DNA of 37,773 bases from CAVPEW01 sp050247895 (GTDB taxonomy: Bacteria; Actinomycetota; Acidimicrobiia; Acidimicrobiales; VFJN01). The stretch covers positions 1 through 37,773 of the forward strand of contig JBFWTJ010000002.1 of assembly GCA_050247895.1 (NCBI GenBank), in the 5' to 3' direction. The notes beneath the pieces are model-generated. The model was not told where the DNA came from. It was given only the letters and a program-made list of their open reading frames with translations, and searched no databases. A program made the position numbers and the translations under genes. Shown here in pieces: positions 18,618 to 25,918 of the stretch; position 1 is the first letter of the stretch; the number at the start of each line of letters is the position of its first letter.

Positions 18618-20318
18618 TCAGGACGGGCGGAGCTGCCGGGCGATCTCGACCAGGATCGCCGGGTCGGATCCGCTGAGTCGGAAGGTGAGACCGGCTCGGT
18701 TCCACGTGACGTAGGCGGCGCGGGGGGCGGGCACGGGCGTGACGCCACGGAGCGGGTCGGAGGCACCGGGCTCGTTGGTCCAGGTGATGATGCCGGTGTC
18801 CGGTCCCCCGGTGGTCACCACCAGGGCGGTGGCCGTCGGCAGGTCGAGGGTTCGGGCCGGGCCGACCTCGTTGACGGACACGTCGTCCCAGGTCGTCACG
18901 GCCAGCTCGACGTCGGCGGTGGGATCCCCGTTGGTGAAGGTCGCCCCGAAGTAGGTGACCGTCCGGTCGTCGGTCGGGGTCCGGGAGGTGCGGTCGACCT
19001 CGTGCATGCCGGGGGGCGGCTCCAGGGCCAGGTCGGTGCCGTCGAAGGTCACGGATGCCGCCGCAGCGGCCAGGACCTCGGTGGTGAGGCCGTGGGCTGA
19101 CACGGTGACGAGGTCACCATCGGAGGAGACCCAGGCCAGGGTGGCGCGGCGACCCTCGTGGGTCAGCCCCGCGGGCCGGCCCGCCACCACGGTGCACTCC
19201 ACGGGTCGGTAGCCGTCGGGGACCTGGCAGTCGGGCTGGACCTCACCGCCCTGGCGGCCGACCGTGACGGCCAGGAGATGGCCTTCGACGGGGTCGATGT
19301 AGGTCACGTCGGCCGTCCAGCACGCTGATCCGGCCGGCTGGCGCTCCTGCACCGTGGTCGTGGCCGGCGCGGCCAGCCGGTAGCCGGCGGGCAACGATGC
19401 CGGGAGCTGCACCACCTGAGCCGCCTCCTCGGGTGTGGCGGGCCGGCTGGCCACCGCGCCGCAACCCTCACCGCCGTCGATGGTCGGGACCCGGATGAGG
19501 GCCAGGGCGGGGTCTCCCGATCCGCCGCCCCGGGATGCCACGACGACCACCGAGGTGACGACGACCGCCGCGGTGGCGACCAGCGCGACCACGAGGGGTC
19601 GCCGAGGAGGAGGGTTCTCGGCCGCCTGGTCCTCCCGCTCGCCGCTCGACCGTGGTCGGACAGTCGGGGACGGAGCCTGACGGGCCGATCCGGATGCAGC
19701 CAGGCGGAAGCGAGGGCGTGGAACGGGCCGTCCGGCGTCCACCCGGCCTCGGACGACCTCGCCGCCGGGGTCCTGGGCATCGTCGGACGGGTTGGACCGG
19801 TGTTCGGGCTTCGCTGGGAGACCGGTCTCGGTGTCGGGGGCCGGCCCGCGCCCGGACAGCGGTTCGACGTGGCGGCTCCGTGCGGCGGTCGTGGGGTTCG
19901 ACCCGTGGTCGACGGTCGTCTGGAGACGAGCCGGGTCGTTGTCGGGGGCGTCGCCGTCGTCCGGCTCCCCTGACTGGAGCGCGGCGGTCATGGGGCGACG
20001 GGTTGCTTCGGCATCGGGGTGGTGGGCATCGGGGGAGGGGCTCGACCGGTGCTCGGGGGTCGCGTGTCGTGGACGGGTCGAGGGTTCCGGGCGGTCCGGC
20101 GCGCTCGAGCTGGGGAGGGCCGCACGGGAGGAGCGGCGGCCCGTCTCGGATGGGTCCTGGAGGGGACGCTCGGTGCGCCGGGTTCCTCGGCGACGTCGAT
20201 GGCCGGCCGGCGTGCCGGCCTGTCGGATGATGGCATCGAGGGCGTCGGGGCGGGTCGTGGTGGTTCGGGCGGCGTCGGCGAGGGCCGCCGCCAGCCGTGC
20301 GGTGAGGTCAGTGGTCAT
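18618..20318 (-). CDS. Putative anti-sigma-type membrane protein coupled to an ECF sigma factor
   Basis: 566 residues from ATG at 20318, whose start overlaps the end of the sigma gene by 11 bases. A short alpha-helical N terminus (LTARLAAALADAARTTT) is followed by about 190 residues of Pro/Ser/Arg/Asp-rich disordered sequence with a repeated PEHRS(S/N)P motif. One membrane helix (about residues 250-272, LVVALVATAAVVVTSVVVV) and a C-terminal exterior domain of about 290 residues follow. The exterior part has cysteines in GEGCGAV, SACW, QPDCQV and VECTV that could form disulfides. No zinc-type anti-sigma HxxxCxxC motif is seen. The role as sigma regulator is inferred from the overlap and topology; no named domain is recognised. 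Confidence 0.6.
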   Translation of the reverse strand: MTTDLTARLAAALADAARTTTTRPDALDAIIRQAGTPAGHRRRRGTRRTERPLQDPSETGRRSSRAALPSSSAPDRPEPSTRPRHATPEHRSSPSPDAHHPDAEATRRPMTAALQSGEPDDGDAPDNDPARLQTTVDHGSNPTTAARSRHVEPLSGRGPAPDTETGLPAKPEHRSNPSDDAQDPGGEVVRGRVDAGRPVPRPRFRLAASGSARQAPSPTVRPRSSGEREDQAAENPPPRRPLVVALVATAAVVVTSVVVVASRGGGSGDPALALIRVPTIDGGEGCGAVASRPATPEEAAQVVQLPASLPAGYRLAAPATTTVQERQPAGSACWTADVTYIDPVEGHLLAVTVGRQGGEVQPDCQVPDGYRPVECTVVAGRPAGLTHEGRRATLAWVSSDGDLVTVSAHGLTTEVLAAAAASVTFDGTDLALEPPPGMHEVDRTSRTPTDDRTVTYFGATFTNGDPTADVELAVTTWDDVSVNEVGPARTLDLPTATALVVTTGGPDTGIITWTNEPGASDPLRGVTPVPAPRAAYVTWNRAGLTFRLSGSDPAILVEIARQLRPS

Positions 20319-20817
20319 CGGTGAGCTCTCCGGCGAGTTGGGCGCGGGCACGTGACAGCAGGGACTTGACGGTGCCGGGCCGGCAGCCGAGCGCGTAGGC
20401 GATGTCGGCTTCGGACCAGTCGGCGAAGTAGCGGAGGACGATGGCGGCGCGCTGGCGCAGGGGCAGCCGGCCCACCGCATCCATCACCGAGATCGTGTCG
20501 GGATCGGTCCAGGCCGGGGGTTGCGGCGGCAGTCGTTCGGCGTAGCGCCGCTCGGTGGCGCGTCGGCGCACCCAGGAGGTGCACCGACTCATGACGGCCC
20601 GGCTGAGGTAGGCGTCGGGGGACCGGAGGGCGCCGAACCGCCGACAGAGGTCGGCGAACGCGTCCTGCACGAGCTCCTCGGCCAGGGCGTTGGAGCCGGT
20701 CGTGAGGCGGGCGATCTCGACCAGGGACCGGTAGCGGCCCCGGTAGACGTCGACGAAGGTCCGTCCGGTCTCCGGCCCTGCTCCGGGCGGGATCACAGGT
20801 GGGAGGGGCGAGGTCAC
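20308..20817 (-). CDS. ECF (SigE-like) RNA polymerase sigma factor
   Basis: 169 residues from GTG at 20817; the frame is open far upstream but without similarity. A later in-frame GTG at 20796 is also possible. Region 2 is seen in YRGRYRSLVEIARLTTG and ELVQDAFADLCRRF; region 4 in LPLRQRAAIVLRYFADWSE followed by the helix-turn-helix GCRPGTVKSLLSRARAQL. Such factors direct transcription of stress or envelope regulons. The next gene, a membrane protein, overlaps it and is the likely partner. This pair is inserted between rsmG and parA, a place where mycobacteria have none. Start and target promoters are uncertain. Confidence 0.85.
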   Translation of the reverse strand: MTSPLPPVIPPGAGPETGRTFVDVYRGRYRSLVEIARLTTGSNALAEELVQDAFADLCRRFGALRSPDAYLSRAVMSRCTSWVRRRATERRYAERLPPQPPAWTDPDTISVMDAVGRLPLRQRAAIVLRYFADWSEADIAYALGCRPGTVKSLLSRARAQLAGELTDDH

Positions 20818-21174
20818 ACCCGGTCTGGCGCCTGTCGCCCGCGATCGGTTCCCTCGGTCGGCCGGATCCCGTCGCGAGTCCGCACGATCTCCCCCGGTGT
20901 GGCGTCGCCCCACGGTCGGGAGCCTCTCAGAGCCCAGGTGTCGCGAGGTCACTCCCATGCGCGGAGGAGCGAACGGCGGGCCGCCCTTGTCGGCGTTGCA
21001 TCCTCCGCCGGAGCCAGCGGCCGTCATCGTGCGGTGACCTGCCGCTCCGGGGTGACGAGGAGGGCCGTGACGCGATCGCGCCGGTCGCTGGGCCGACCAC
21101 CTCACCGCGCCTGCGCCTCTTCGGCCATGCCGGCTCCACGTCACTCGGCGCAGCGGCTCCTTCACGAGGCGGCT

Positions 21175-21197
21175 GTCGCGACCCATGAGGTCGCGAC
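21175..21197. repeat. 9-bp perfect inverted repeat
   Basis: GTCGCGACC and GGTCGCGAC flank a five-base CATGA loop. It may be a hairpin in an RNA or a dimeric regulator site. No T-run follows on either strand. Confidence 0.6.
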
Positions 21198-21398
21198 GTC
21201 CCTGCTGCAGTGGCGTGGAGGGGCGCGTGCACCCCGCGCAACTCCGCGACCTGGTGTTCTCCACCGGTGCACGTGCTGTTGCAGTCGCGCGTGAGCGCCG
21301 GCGCGTGGCCGTCGGGCTGGTCAGCGCCGTGACTGCGGCTGCCCCGCCCTTGGGCACCTGCCGGCCGCCATGGGCCGTGCACGCACCACAGGGGCGAC

Positions 21399-21412
21399 GT
21401 TCCACGTGGAAC
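21399..21412. other. parS: parS site 2
   Basis: GTTCCACGTGGAAC, identical over 14 bases to site 1, located 2.8 kb from it and about 450 bases before the parA start. Confidence 0.88.
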
Positions 21413-21471
21413 AGGGGCCGCCGGGACCTCGGGCACTTGCTTCGGCGCAGCCGGTCAGAGGGATGTGGCAG

Positions 21472-21499
21472 AGGGCTCCGCTGCAATCCCTGTTGATGC
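21472..21499. repeat. 28-base direct repeat, copy 1
   Basis: Begins AGGGCTCCGCTGCAATC and ends TGTTGATGC; identical to copy 2 located 74 bases downstream. A short flank TGTGGC a few bases upstream is shared too. Confidence 0.85.
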
Positions 21500-21545
21500 G
21501 TCCAGGCGAAGCGGTCGAGCGCGTTCTCGGCCGACGAGTGTGGCC

Positions 21546-21573
21546 AGGGCTCCGCTGCAATCCCTGTTGATGC
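21546..21573. repeat. 28-base direct repeat, copy 2
   Basis: Identical to copy 1 over 28 bases; the 46-base spacer between the copies is not repeated. No third copy was seen in the window. Confidence 0.85.
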
Positions 21574-21781
21574 CCCGAACAGGTCAAGACCCGTCCTCGT
21601 TCGATCCGGAGCACGCCGGTGGCTGAGCTCGCTCTCGGTCGATGTCGGCACCGCCGTGACCGGGGCTCGCGGTGCCACTGCACGGGACGGCCCCGGGGAC
21701 CCTGTTGCCGTAGGTCCTGGGCGTGCCCGCTTCGAGAGCACGGCCGGCCGGGGGAGGACGAGGCTCTACCACTCCGGCGGT

Positions 21782-21795
21782 GCTCCACGTGGAAC
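21782..21795. other. parS: parS site 3 (one mismatch)
   Basis: GCTCCACGTGGAAC differs from sites 1 and 2 at a single base of the left arm. It lies 66 bases before the parA start used here. Confidence 0.75.
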
Positions 21796-21861
21796 GTCGC
21801 GGAGATTCGAGCGGAGGTCAAGGGTTGCTTGCTTGTGGCCGAGCGGGAGGGGCAGGATGCC

Positions 21862-22986
21862 GTGGTGACCGAACCTCCTGACAGTGCGGTCGAGCGGAGC
21901 CACGCGATCTTCGAGCGGATCCGGGCCGACCGTCAGGTGGACGAGCCACCGGCCGCCGGAGCCGCGTCGCCGGCGCCCGGCGAGCAGCACGCGGTGGCCG
22001 AGGCGGGCGACGATCGCCCGGAGTCGGAGACTTCCCCGTCGATCCCCAGCAACGTGCCGCGACCCCTCCCCGGCGCGGCCGATCTCCCGGCCTCCCTGGT
22101 CGCAGAGCCCGAAGTGCCTGCCGCCGACGCCTCGGACGAGGTCGACGAGCCGGCCGAGGTCGAGTCCATGGAGGCCACGGGCACGGGTGCTTCGCACTTC
22201 GCCCGTCCGCTGCCCCGGATCCTGGCCATCGCCAACCAGAAGGGCGGGGTGGGCAAGACGACCACCGCCGTGAACCTCGGCGCATCGCTGGCTGACCTCG
22301 GCTACCGGGTCCTCGTCGTCGACCTCGATCCCCAGGGCAACGCCAGCACCGGGCTGGGCATCAACATCCGCGACCTCCACGGGTCGATGTACGACGTCAT
22401 CCTCCACGACCTGCCCATCGAGGACTGCATCGAGGCGACCTCGGTCCGGAACCTGTTCGTGGCCCCTTCGTCCCTCGACCTCGCCGGCGCCGAGATCGAG
22501 CTCGTGCCGGCCTTCAGCCGGGAGCAGCGGCTCAAGCGGGCGCTGGAGGAGGTCCGTGACGACTACGACTTCGTCCTGATCGACTGCCCGCCGTCCCTGG
22601 GCCTGCTGACCGTCAACGCCCTGGCCGCGGCGACCGAGATCGTGGTGCCGATCCAGTGCGAGTACTACGCCCTCGAAGGTCTGGGCCAGCTCCTGCGCAA
22701 CGTCGGGCTGGTCCAGAAGAACCTCAACTCCACCCTCGAGGTCAGCGCCATCGTCCTGGTCATGTACGACGCCCGGACCAAGCTGGCCGACCAGGTCGTG
22801 CAGGAGGTCCGGGGCCACTTCGGTGACAAGGTGTGCCGGAACGTCATCCCTCGGACGGTCCGCCTCTCCGAGGCGCCGTCCTTCGGGCAGCCGATCATCG
22901 CGTTCGATTCGTCCTCCCGAGGCGCCATCGCCTACCGGGAGCTGGCCAAGGAGGTGAGCGGTGGTCCGCCGCAGCGGGTTGGGTAG
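21862..22986 (+). CDS. parA: Chromosome-partitioning ATPase ParA (Soj)
   Basis: 374 residues from GTG at 21862, preceded by GGGAGGGG; GTG at 21835 and 21865 are alternatives. ParA binds DNA non-specifically in its ATP form and drives ParB-parS complexes apart. The deviant Walker A motif KGGVGKTTT is at about residue 123. LVVDLDPQGNASTGLG and FVLIDCPPSLGLLTVNAL are the next family motifs. About 115 residues precede the ATPase fold, an acidic, Pro/Ala/Glu-rich extension that is unusually long for chromosomal ParA. parB starts inside its last 26 bases. Confidence 0.96.
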   Translation: MVTEPPDSAVERSHAIFERIRADRQVDEPPAAGAASPAPGEQHAVAEAGDDRPESETSPSIPSNVPRPLPGAADLPASLVAEPEVPAADASDEVDEPAEVESMEATGTGASHFARPLPRILAIANQKGGVGKTTTAVNLGASLADLGYRVLVVDLDPQGNASTGLGINIRDLHGSMYDVILHDLPIEDCIEATSVRNLFVAPSSLDLAGAEIELVPAFSREQRLKRALEEVRDDYDFVLIDCPPSLGLLTVNALAAATEIVVPIQCEYYALEGLGQLLRNVGLVQKNLNSTLEVSAIVLVMYDARTKLADQVVQEVRGHFGDKVCRNVIPRTVRLSEAPSFGQPIIAFDSSSRGAIAYRELAKEVSGGPPQRVG

Positions 22987-23860
22987 AGGCCTGGGGGCGC
23001 TGATCCCGACCGAGACGACGGGATCGGCGCCCTCGGCGCTGCGCGAGGTCCCGGTCAACGCCATCGTGCCCAACCCCCACCAGCCTCGGAGCTACTTCGA
23101 CGAGGAGTCCCTGGCCGGGCTCACGGCGTCGATCGCCGAGCTGGGCGTGCTCCAGCCCCTGCTGGTCCAGGCGGCCGACGACGACCGCTACGAGCTCATC
23201 GCGGGGGAGCGGCGCTGGCGAGCGGCCAAGCGGGCCGGCCTCCAGGTCGTGCCGGTCGTGGTGCGCGACCTCAGCGCGGAGGGCTCGCTCGAGGTCGCGC
23301 TGGTCGAGAACCTCCACCGCGACGACCTGAACCCCCTGGAGGAGGCGGCGGCCTACCAGCAGCTCGTCGAGGACTTCGAGCTGACCCAGGAGCAGGTCGC
23401 CCGGCGGGTGGGCAAGTCACGCTCGGCGGTGGCCAACGTGCTGCGACTGCTCCAGCTCCCGCCGGCCATCCAGAAGATGCTGGCCGAGGGCCAGTTGACG
23501 GCCGGGCACGCCAAGGCCCTGCTCGGCACGCCGGACCGCGCCTTCCAGGAGGCCCTCGCGCGTCGCGTGGTGGGCGAGGGACTTTCCGTGCGGGACGTGG
23601 AGGAGGCGGTCCGGCTCCGAGGCGGGCTGGCCGACGCCGATGGGGCGCAGGCCGCACCGTCCGTCCCGGCAGAGGGCGGCGCAACCCGCCGCTTGCGGCC
23701 TCCGGGCCTGCTGGAGCTGGAGGAGCTCCTGGCCGAGCACCTGGCCACCCGGGTCAAGGTCGAGATGGGGGCCAGCCGGGGCAAGGTCACCGTCGACTTC
23801 GCCACCCTCGAGGATCTGGAGCGGATCTACCGGGCCATGACCGAGGGCCGCCCGACCTGA
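22961..23860 (+). CDS. parB: Chromosome-partitioning protein ParB (Spo0J)
   Basis: 299 residues from GTG at 22961, with AAGGAGG 6 bases upstream, inside the parA 3' end. ParB loads at parS and slides on DNA as a CTP-dependent clamp. It begins [14 protein letters not shown], the ParA-interacting N terminus. The CTPase motifs are PHQPR and [26 protein letters not shown] and the helix-turn-helix [23 protein letters not shown] recognise parS. The C-terminal dimer domain has the usual KVTVDF strand. Cognate sites are the three palindromes upstream. Confidence 0.97.
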   Translation: MVRRSGLGRGLGALIPTETTGSAPSALREVPVNAIVPNPHQPRSYFDEESLAGLTASIAELGVLQPLLVQAADDDRYELIAGERRWRAAKRAGLQVVPVVVRDLSAEGSLEVALVENLHRDDLNPLEEAAAYQQLVEDFELTQEQVARRVGKSRSAVANVLRLLQLPPAIQKMLAEGQLTAGHAKALLGTPDRAFQEALARRVVGEGLSVRDVEEAVRLRGGLADADGAQAAPSVPAEGGATRRLRPPGLLELEELLAEHLATRVKVEMGASRGKVTVDFATLEDLERIYRAMTEGRPT

Positions 23861-23867
23861 GAACCTG

Positions 23868-23898
23868 GACGACCCTCGACGTGCTGTCGAGGGTCGTC
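23868..23898 (+). terminator. Hairpin after parB
   Basis: A perfect 13-base-pair stem (GACGACCCTCGAC with GTCGAGGGTCGTC) and a five-base loop GTGCT begins 8 bases after the parB stop. Only scattered Ts follow (TCTTGTTG), so it is a strong hairpin but not a classic rho-independent terminator. Confidence 0.7.
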
Positions 23899-23919
23899 GG
23901 GCTCAAGGTCTTGTTGACG

Positions 23920-23952
23920 CCGTCCACAAGCTGTGTAGAAAGCTGTGGAGAA
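23920..23952. other. DnaA-box-like cluster between parB and trxA
   Basis: Two minus-strand 9-mers fit TTNTNCACA: TTCTACACA (23932-23940) and TTCTCCACA (23944-23952), 12 bases apart. A third, CCGTCCACA (23920-23928), is a weaker plus-strand match. They sit in the convergent gap of parB and trxA. Confidence 0.5.
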
Positions 23953-24006
23953 TCCTTGTCCTCGGGCTGAGGTGCGCGCCCTCGGCCTGCGGTCGAGGGT
24001 CGAGGG

Positions 24007-24333
24007 CTAGATGAACTCGCCCAGCTCTTCGAGGAGCTGGCCCTTGCCCTTGGCGCCGACCATGCGCTTGGCCGGCTGACCGTCCTTGAAGACGATGAGC
24101 GTGGGGATGCTCATCACGCCGAAGCGCTGGGCGCTGGCCGGGTTCTCGTCGACGTTGAGCTTGGCGATGTTCAGCTTGCCCGCCTGCTCGGTGGCGATCT
24201 CGTCGAGGATGGGGGCGATCATCTTGCAGGGCCCGCACCACTCGGCCCAGAAGTCGACGATGACGGGCTCGCTCGAGCCCGCGACGACCTCGTCGAAGGT
24301 CGCGTCGGTGAGCTTGGTGATCGCTTCGGCCAT
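24007..24333 (-). CDS. trxA: Thioredoxin
   Basis: 108 residues from ATG at 24333, with AAGGGA about 9 bases upstream. The active site WCGPCK is at residues 32-37 (Cys33 and Cys36), in the segment [18 protein letters not shown]. The cis-proline segment is [13 protein letters not shown]. Thioredoxin reduces disulfides in cytosolic proteins and is itself reduced by TrxB. The gene lies 87 bases downstream of trxB on the same strand; the gap holds no obvious promoter, so co-transcription is likely. Confidence 0.97.
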   Translation of the reverse strand: MAEAITKLTDATFDEVVAGSSEPVIVDFWAEWCGPCKMIAPILDEIATEQAGKLNIAKLNVDENPASAQRFGVMSIPTLIVFKDGQPAKRMVGAKGKGQLLEELGEFI

Positions 24334-24420
24334 TGGGGGAGTCCCTTCTTCTTCGTTGCCTGGACCTTCCAACACCGGGAGGTCGGCGTGGATTCCGCCG
24401 GCCGTCGTGGCCGGGTTCGG

Positions 24421-25407
24421 TCAGCCGTGCTGGGCTTCCAGCCAGCGCTCGGCGTCGATGGCGGCCTGGCAGCCCGAGCCCGCCGCCGTGATGGCCTGGC
24501 GGTAGGTGTGGTCCTGGACGTCGCCGCAGGCGAACACGCCCTCGACGTTGGTCGTCGACGCGCCGCCCCAGCGCCCGGTCACGAGGTAGCCGGAGTCCTC
24601 CATCTCGAGCTGTCCCTTGAACAGGTCGGTGTTGGGCTTGTGCCCGATGGCCACGAACAGGCCGTTGACGGCCAGGTCGGTCACCTCGTCGGTCGTCACG
24701 TCACGGAGGCGGATCCCGGTCACCCGGTCCTCGCCCAGGATCTCCTCGACCACGCTGTTCCAGCGGAACTCGATGCGCTCGTTGGCGTAGGCCCGCTCCT
24801 GCATGATCTTCGAGGCCCGCAGCTCGTCGCGGCGGTGGACCACCACCACCTTGGACGCGAACTTCGTGAGGAACAGGGCCTCCTCCAGCGCCGAGTCGCC
24901 CCCGCCGACCACCGCGATCTCCTGGTCCCGGAAGAAGAAGCCGTCGCAGGTGGCGCAGGTCGACAGGCCGTGGCCGATCAGCTCGCTCTCGTTGGGCAGG
25001 CCCAGCATCAGCGACTGGGCGCCGGTCGACACGATCACGGCCTGGGCCCGGTAGGTGGGCTCGGCCGTGTCGGGATCGCCGACCCACACGCCGAAGGGCC
25101 GGGCCGACAGGTCGACCCGGGTGACGCGCTGGGTGCGGATGTCGGCCCCGAAGCGCAGGGCCTGCTCCCTCACCCGGGTCATGAGCTCGGGGCCCATGAC
25201 CCCCTCGGGGAAGCCGGGGAAGTTCTCGACCTCGGTCGTCAGCATGAGCTGGCCGCCGGGCTGGTCCGAGGTCGAGGACGGCTCGCCCTCGATCACCAGC
25301 GGGTGCAGGTTGGCCCGCGCGGTGTAGACCGCCGCGGTCAGGCCGGCGGGGCCCGAACCGATGATGATCACGTCGCGGATCTCGTCCGCCGAGGTCGTCT
25401 CGTCCAT
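24421..25407 (-). CDS. trxB: Thioredoxin reductase
   Basis: 328 residues from ATG at 25407. This is a low-molecular-weight flavoprotein reductase that passes electrons from NADPH via FAD to thioredoxin. The FAD site is IIIGSGPAGLTAAVYTARA. The redox centre CATC is at residues 151-154. The NADPH site is VVGGGDSALEEALFL followed by VVVHRRDELRAS. The C-terminal FAD motif is GVFACGDVQDHTYRQAITA. A CsoR/CstR-like palindrome overlaps its likely -10, so metal or sulfur control is possible. Confidence 0.97.
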   Translation of the reverse strand: MDETTSADEIRDVIIIGSGPAGLTAAVYTARANLHPLVIEGEPSSTSDQPGGQLMLTTEVENFPGFPEGVMGPELMTRVREQALRFGADIRTQRVTRVDLSARPFGVWVGDPDTAEPTYRAQAVIVSTGAQSLMLGLPNESELIGHGLSTCATCDGFFFRDQEIAVVGGGDSALEEALFLTKFASKVVVVHRRDELRASKIMQERAYANERIEFRWNSVVEEILGEDRVTGIRLRDVTTDEVTDLAVNGLFVAIGHKPNTDLFKGQLEMEDSGYLVTGRWGGASTTNVEGVFACGDVQDHTYRQAITAAGSGCQAAIDAERWLEAQHG

Positions 25408-25444
25408 CGTCCCTTTGCCTTCGATGCCGGTCGAGCTGGTGAAC

Positions 25445-25450
25445 AGGATA
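25445..25450 (-). promoter_or_regulatory. trxB: Candidate -10 element of trxB
   Basis: TATCCT on the minus strand, 37 bases before the trxB ATG, a good actinobacterial -10 match. No clear -35 is seen, and it overlaps the palindrome at 25448-25464. Confidence 0.45.
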
Positions 25451-25464
25451 CCCCTACGGGGTAT
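25448..25464. promoter_or_regulatory. CsoR/CstR-like operator palindrome before trxB
   Basis: ATACCCCTACGGGGTAT, a perfect palindrome of two 7-base arms around TAC. This is the arrangement of class-1 CsoR-family operators (TACCC...GGGTA). It closely resembles the Bacillus subtilis copZA CsoR site. It overlaps the trxB -10 and the stop codon of the upstream gene, a position suited to repression. Confidence 0.55.
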
Positions 25465-25825
25465 TCCCGGGAGCCTTCCGCCGTGACCAGAGCACCATGC
25501 CGCCGATGGTGAAGACCAGCCCGACCAGGAGGTGGGCGGCCCACGTGTGCCGCTCGCCGAACCAGGCGTCGGGCAGGTAGGCGTCGACGAAGCGGACGGC
25601 GGCGATGGCGCTCAGGATCGCCACGGCCAGCCCGACGACCCCGGCGAACAGCCCGTACACGGCCACCCGGGCCACCTTGATCGCCGGTCCGGTGGTCTTG
25701 TCGCGGACCGTGCCCACCAGCCGCTCGATCGTGTCGGCGGCCTGGGCCGGCCAGTCACCGGTCGGTTCCGCCGCCGTCGTGCCGGGACGGCCTTGGCTCT
25801 TGGCGCCGGAGCGCTGCCTGGGCAT
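25454..25825 (-). CDS. Small two-helix membrane protein, function unknown
   Basis: 123 residues from ATG at 25825. After a basic, disordered start (MPRQRSGAKSQGRPG) there is an amphipathic stretch TIERLVGTVRDKTTGPAI. Two membrane helices follow, YGLFAGVVGLAVAILSAI and LVGLVFTIGGMVLWS, separated by an aromatic loop of about 25 residues (DAYLPDAWFGERHTW). The C terminus is basic (SRRKAPG). The build resembles small phage-holin-like or putative actinobacterial superfamily membrane proteins. It lies between the anti-sigma gene and trxB, all minus strand. No function can be given. Confidence 0.65.
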   Translation of the reverse strand: MPRQRSGAKSQGRPGTTAAEPTGDWPAQAADTIERLVGTVRDKTTGPAIKVARVAVYGLFAGVVGLAVAILSAIAAVRFVDAYLPDAWFGERHTWAAHLLVGLVFTIGGMVLWSRRKAPGNTP

Positions 25826-25918
25826 GGGGCGACAGGGTACCCAGGTGCCGTCCGCCGCTGGGGATCCACGCCGGCCCGAGCTGGGCCCGGCCCGGCGATC
25901 CCGGCCCGTCGCGCCCGC

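Larger units (their letters stand above)
20818..21861. other. 1 kb gene-free region between sigma gene and parA
   Basis: No frame here shows a family, ribosome-binding site or consistent codon pattern. The region holds a perfect inverted repeat (21175-21197), a parS site (21399-21412), two copies of a 28-base direct repeat (21472-21499, 21546-21573) and a parS variant (21782-21795). It is unusually long for this compact chromosome and may serve as the centromere-like segment or hold an unannotated RNA. Confidence 0.6.

Noticed and set aside
18698..18711. Fourth parS-like site (GGTTCCACGTGACG)
   Set aside because: Only the left arm and centre match; the right arm is ACG instead of GAAC. It lies inside a coding sequence and is probably chance.
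20521..21294. 257-residue plus-strand frame opposite the sigma gene and in the gap
   Set aside because: Half is antisense to the sigma gene; the rest is Arg/Pro/Ser-rich without a ribosome-binding site or family similarity.
21472..21573. CRISPR array
   Set aside because: There are only two 28-mers with one 46-base spacer, no third unit and no cas genes, so a CRISPR origin is not supported.
23868..23898. Hairpin after parB as an origin or regulator element
   Set aside because: Its position right after the parB stop between convergent genes is better explained by transcription termination.
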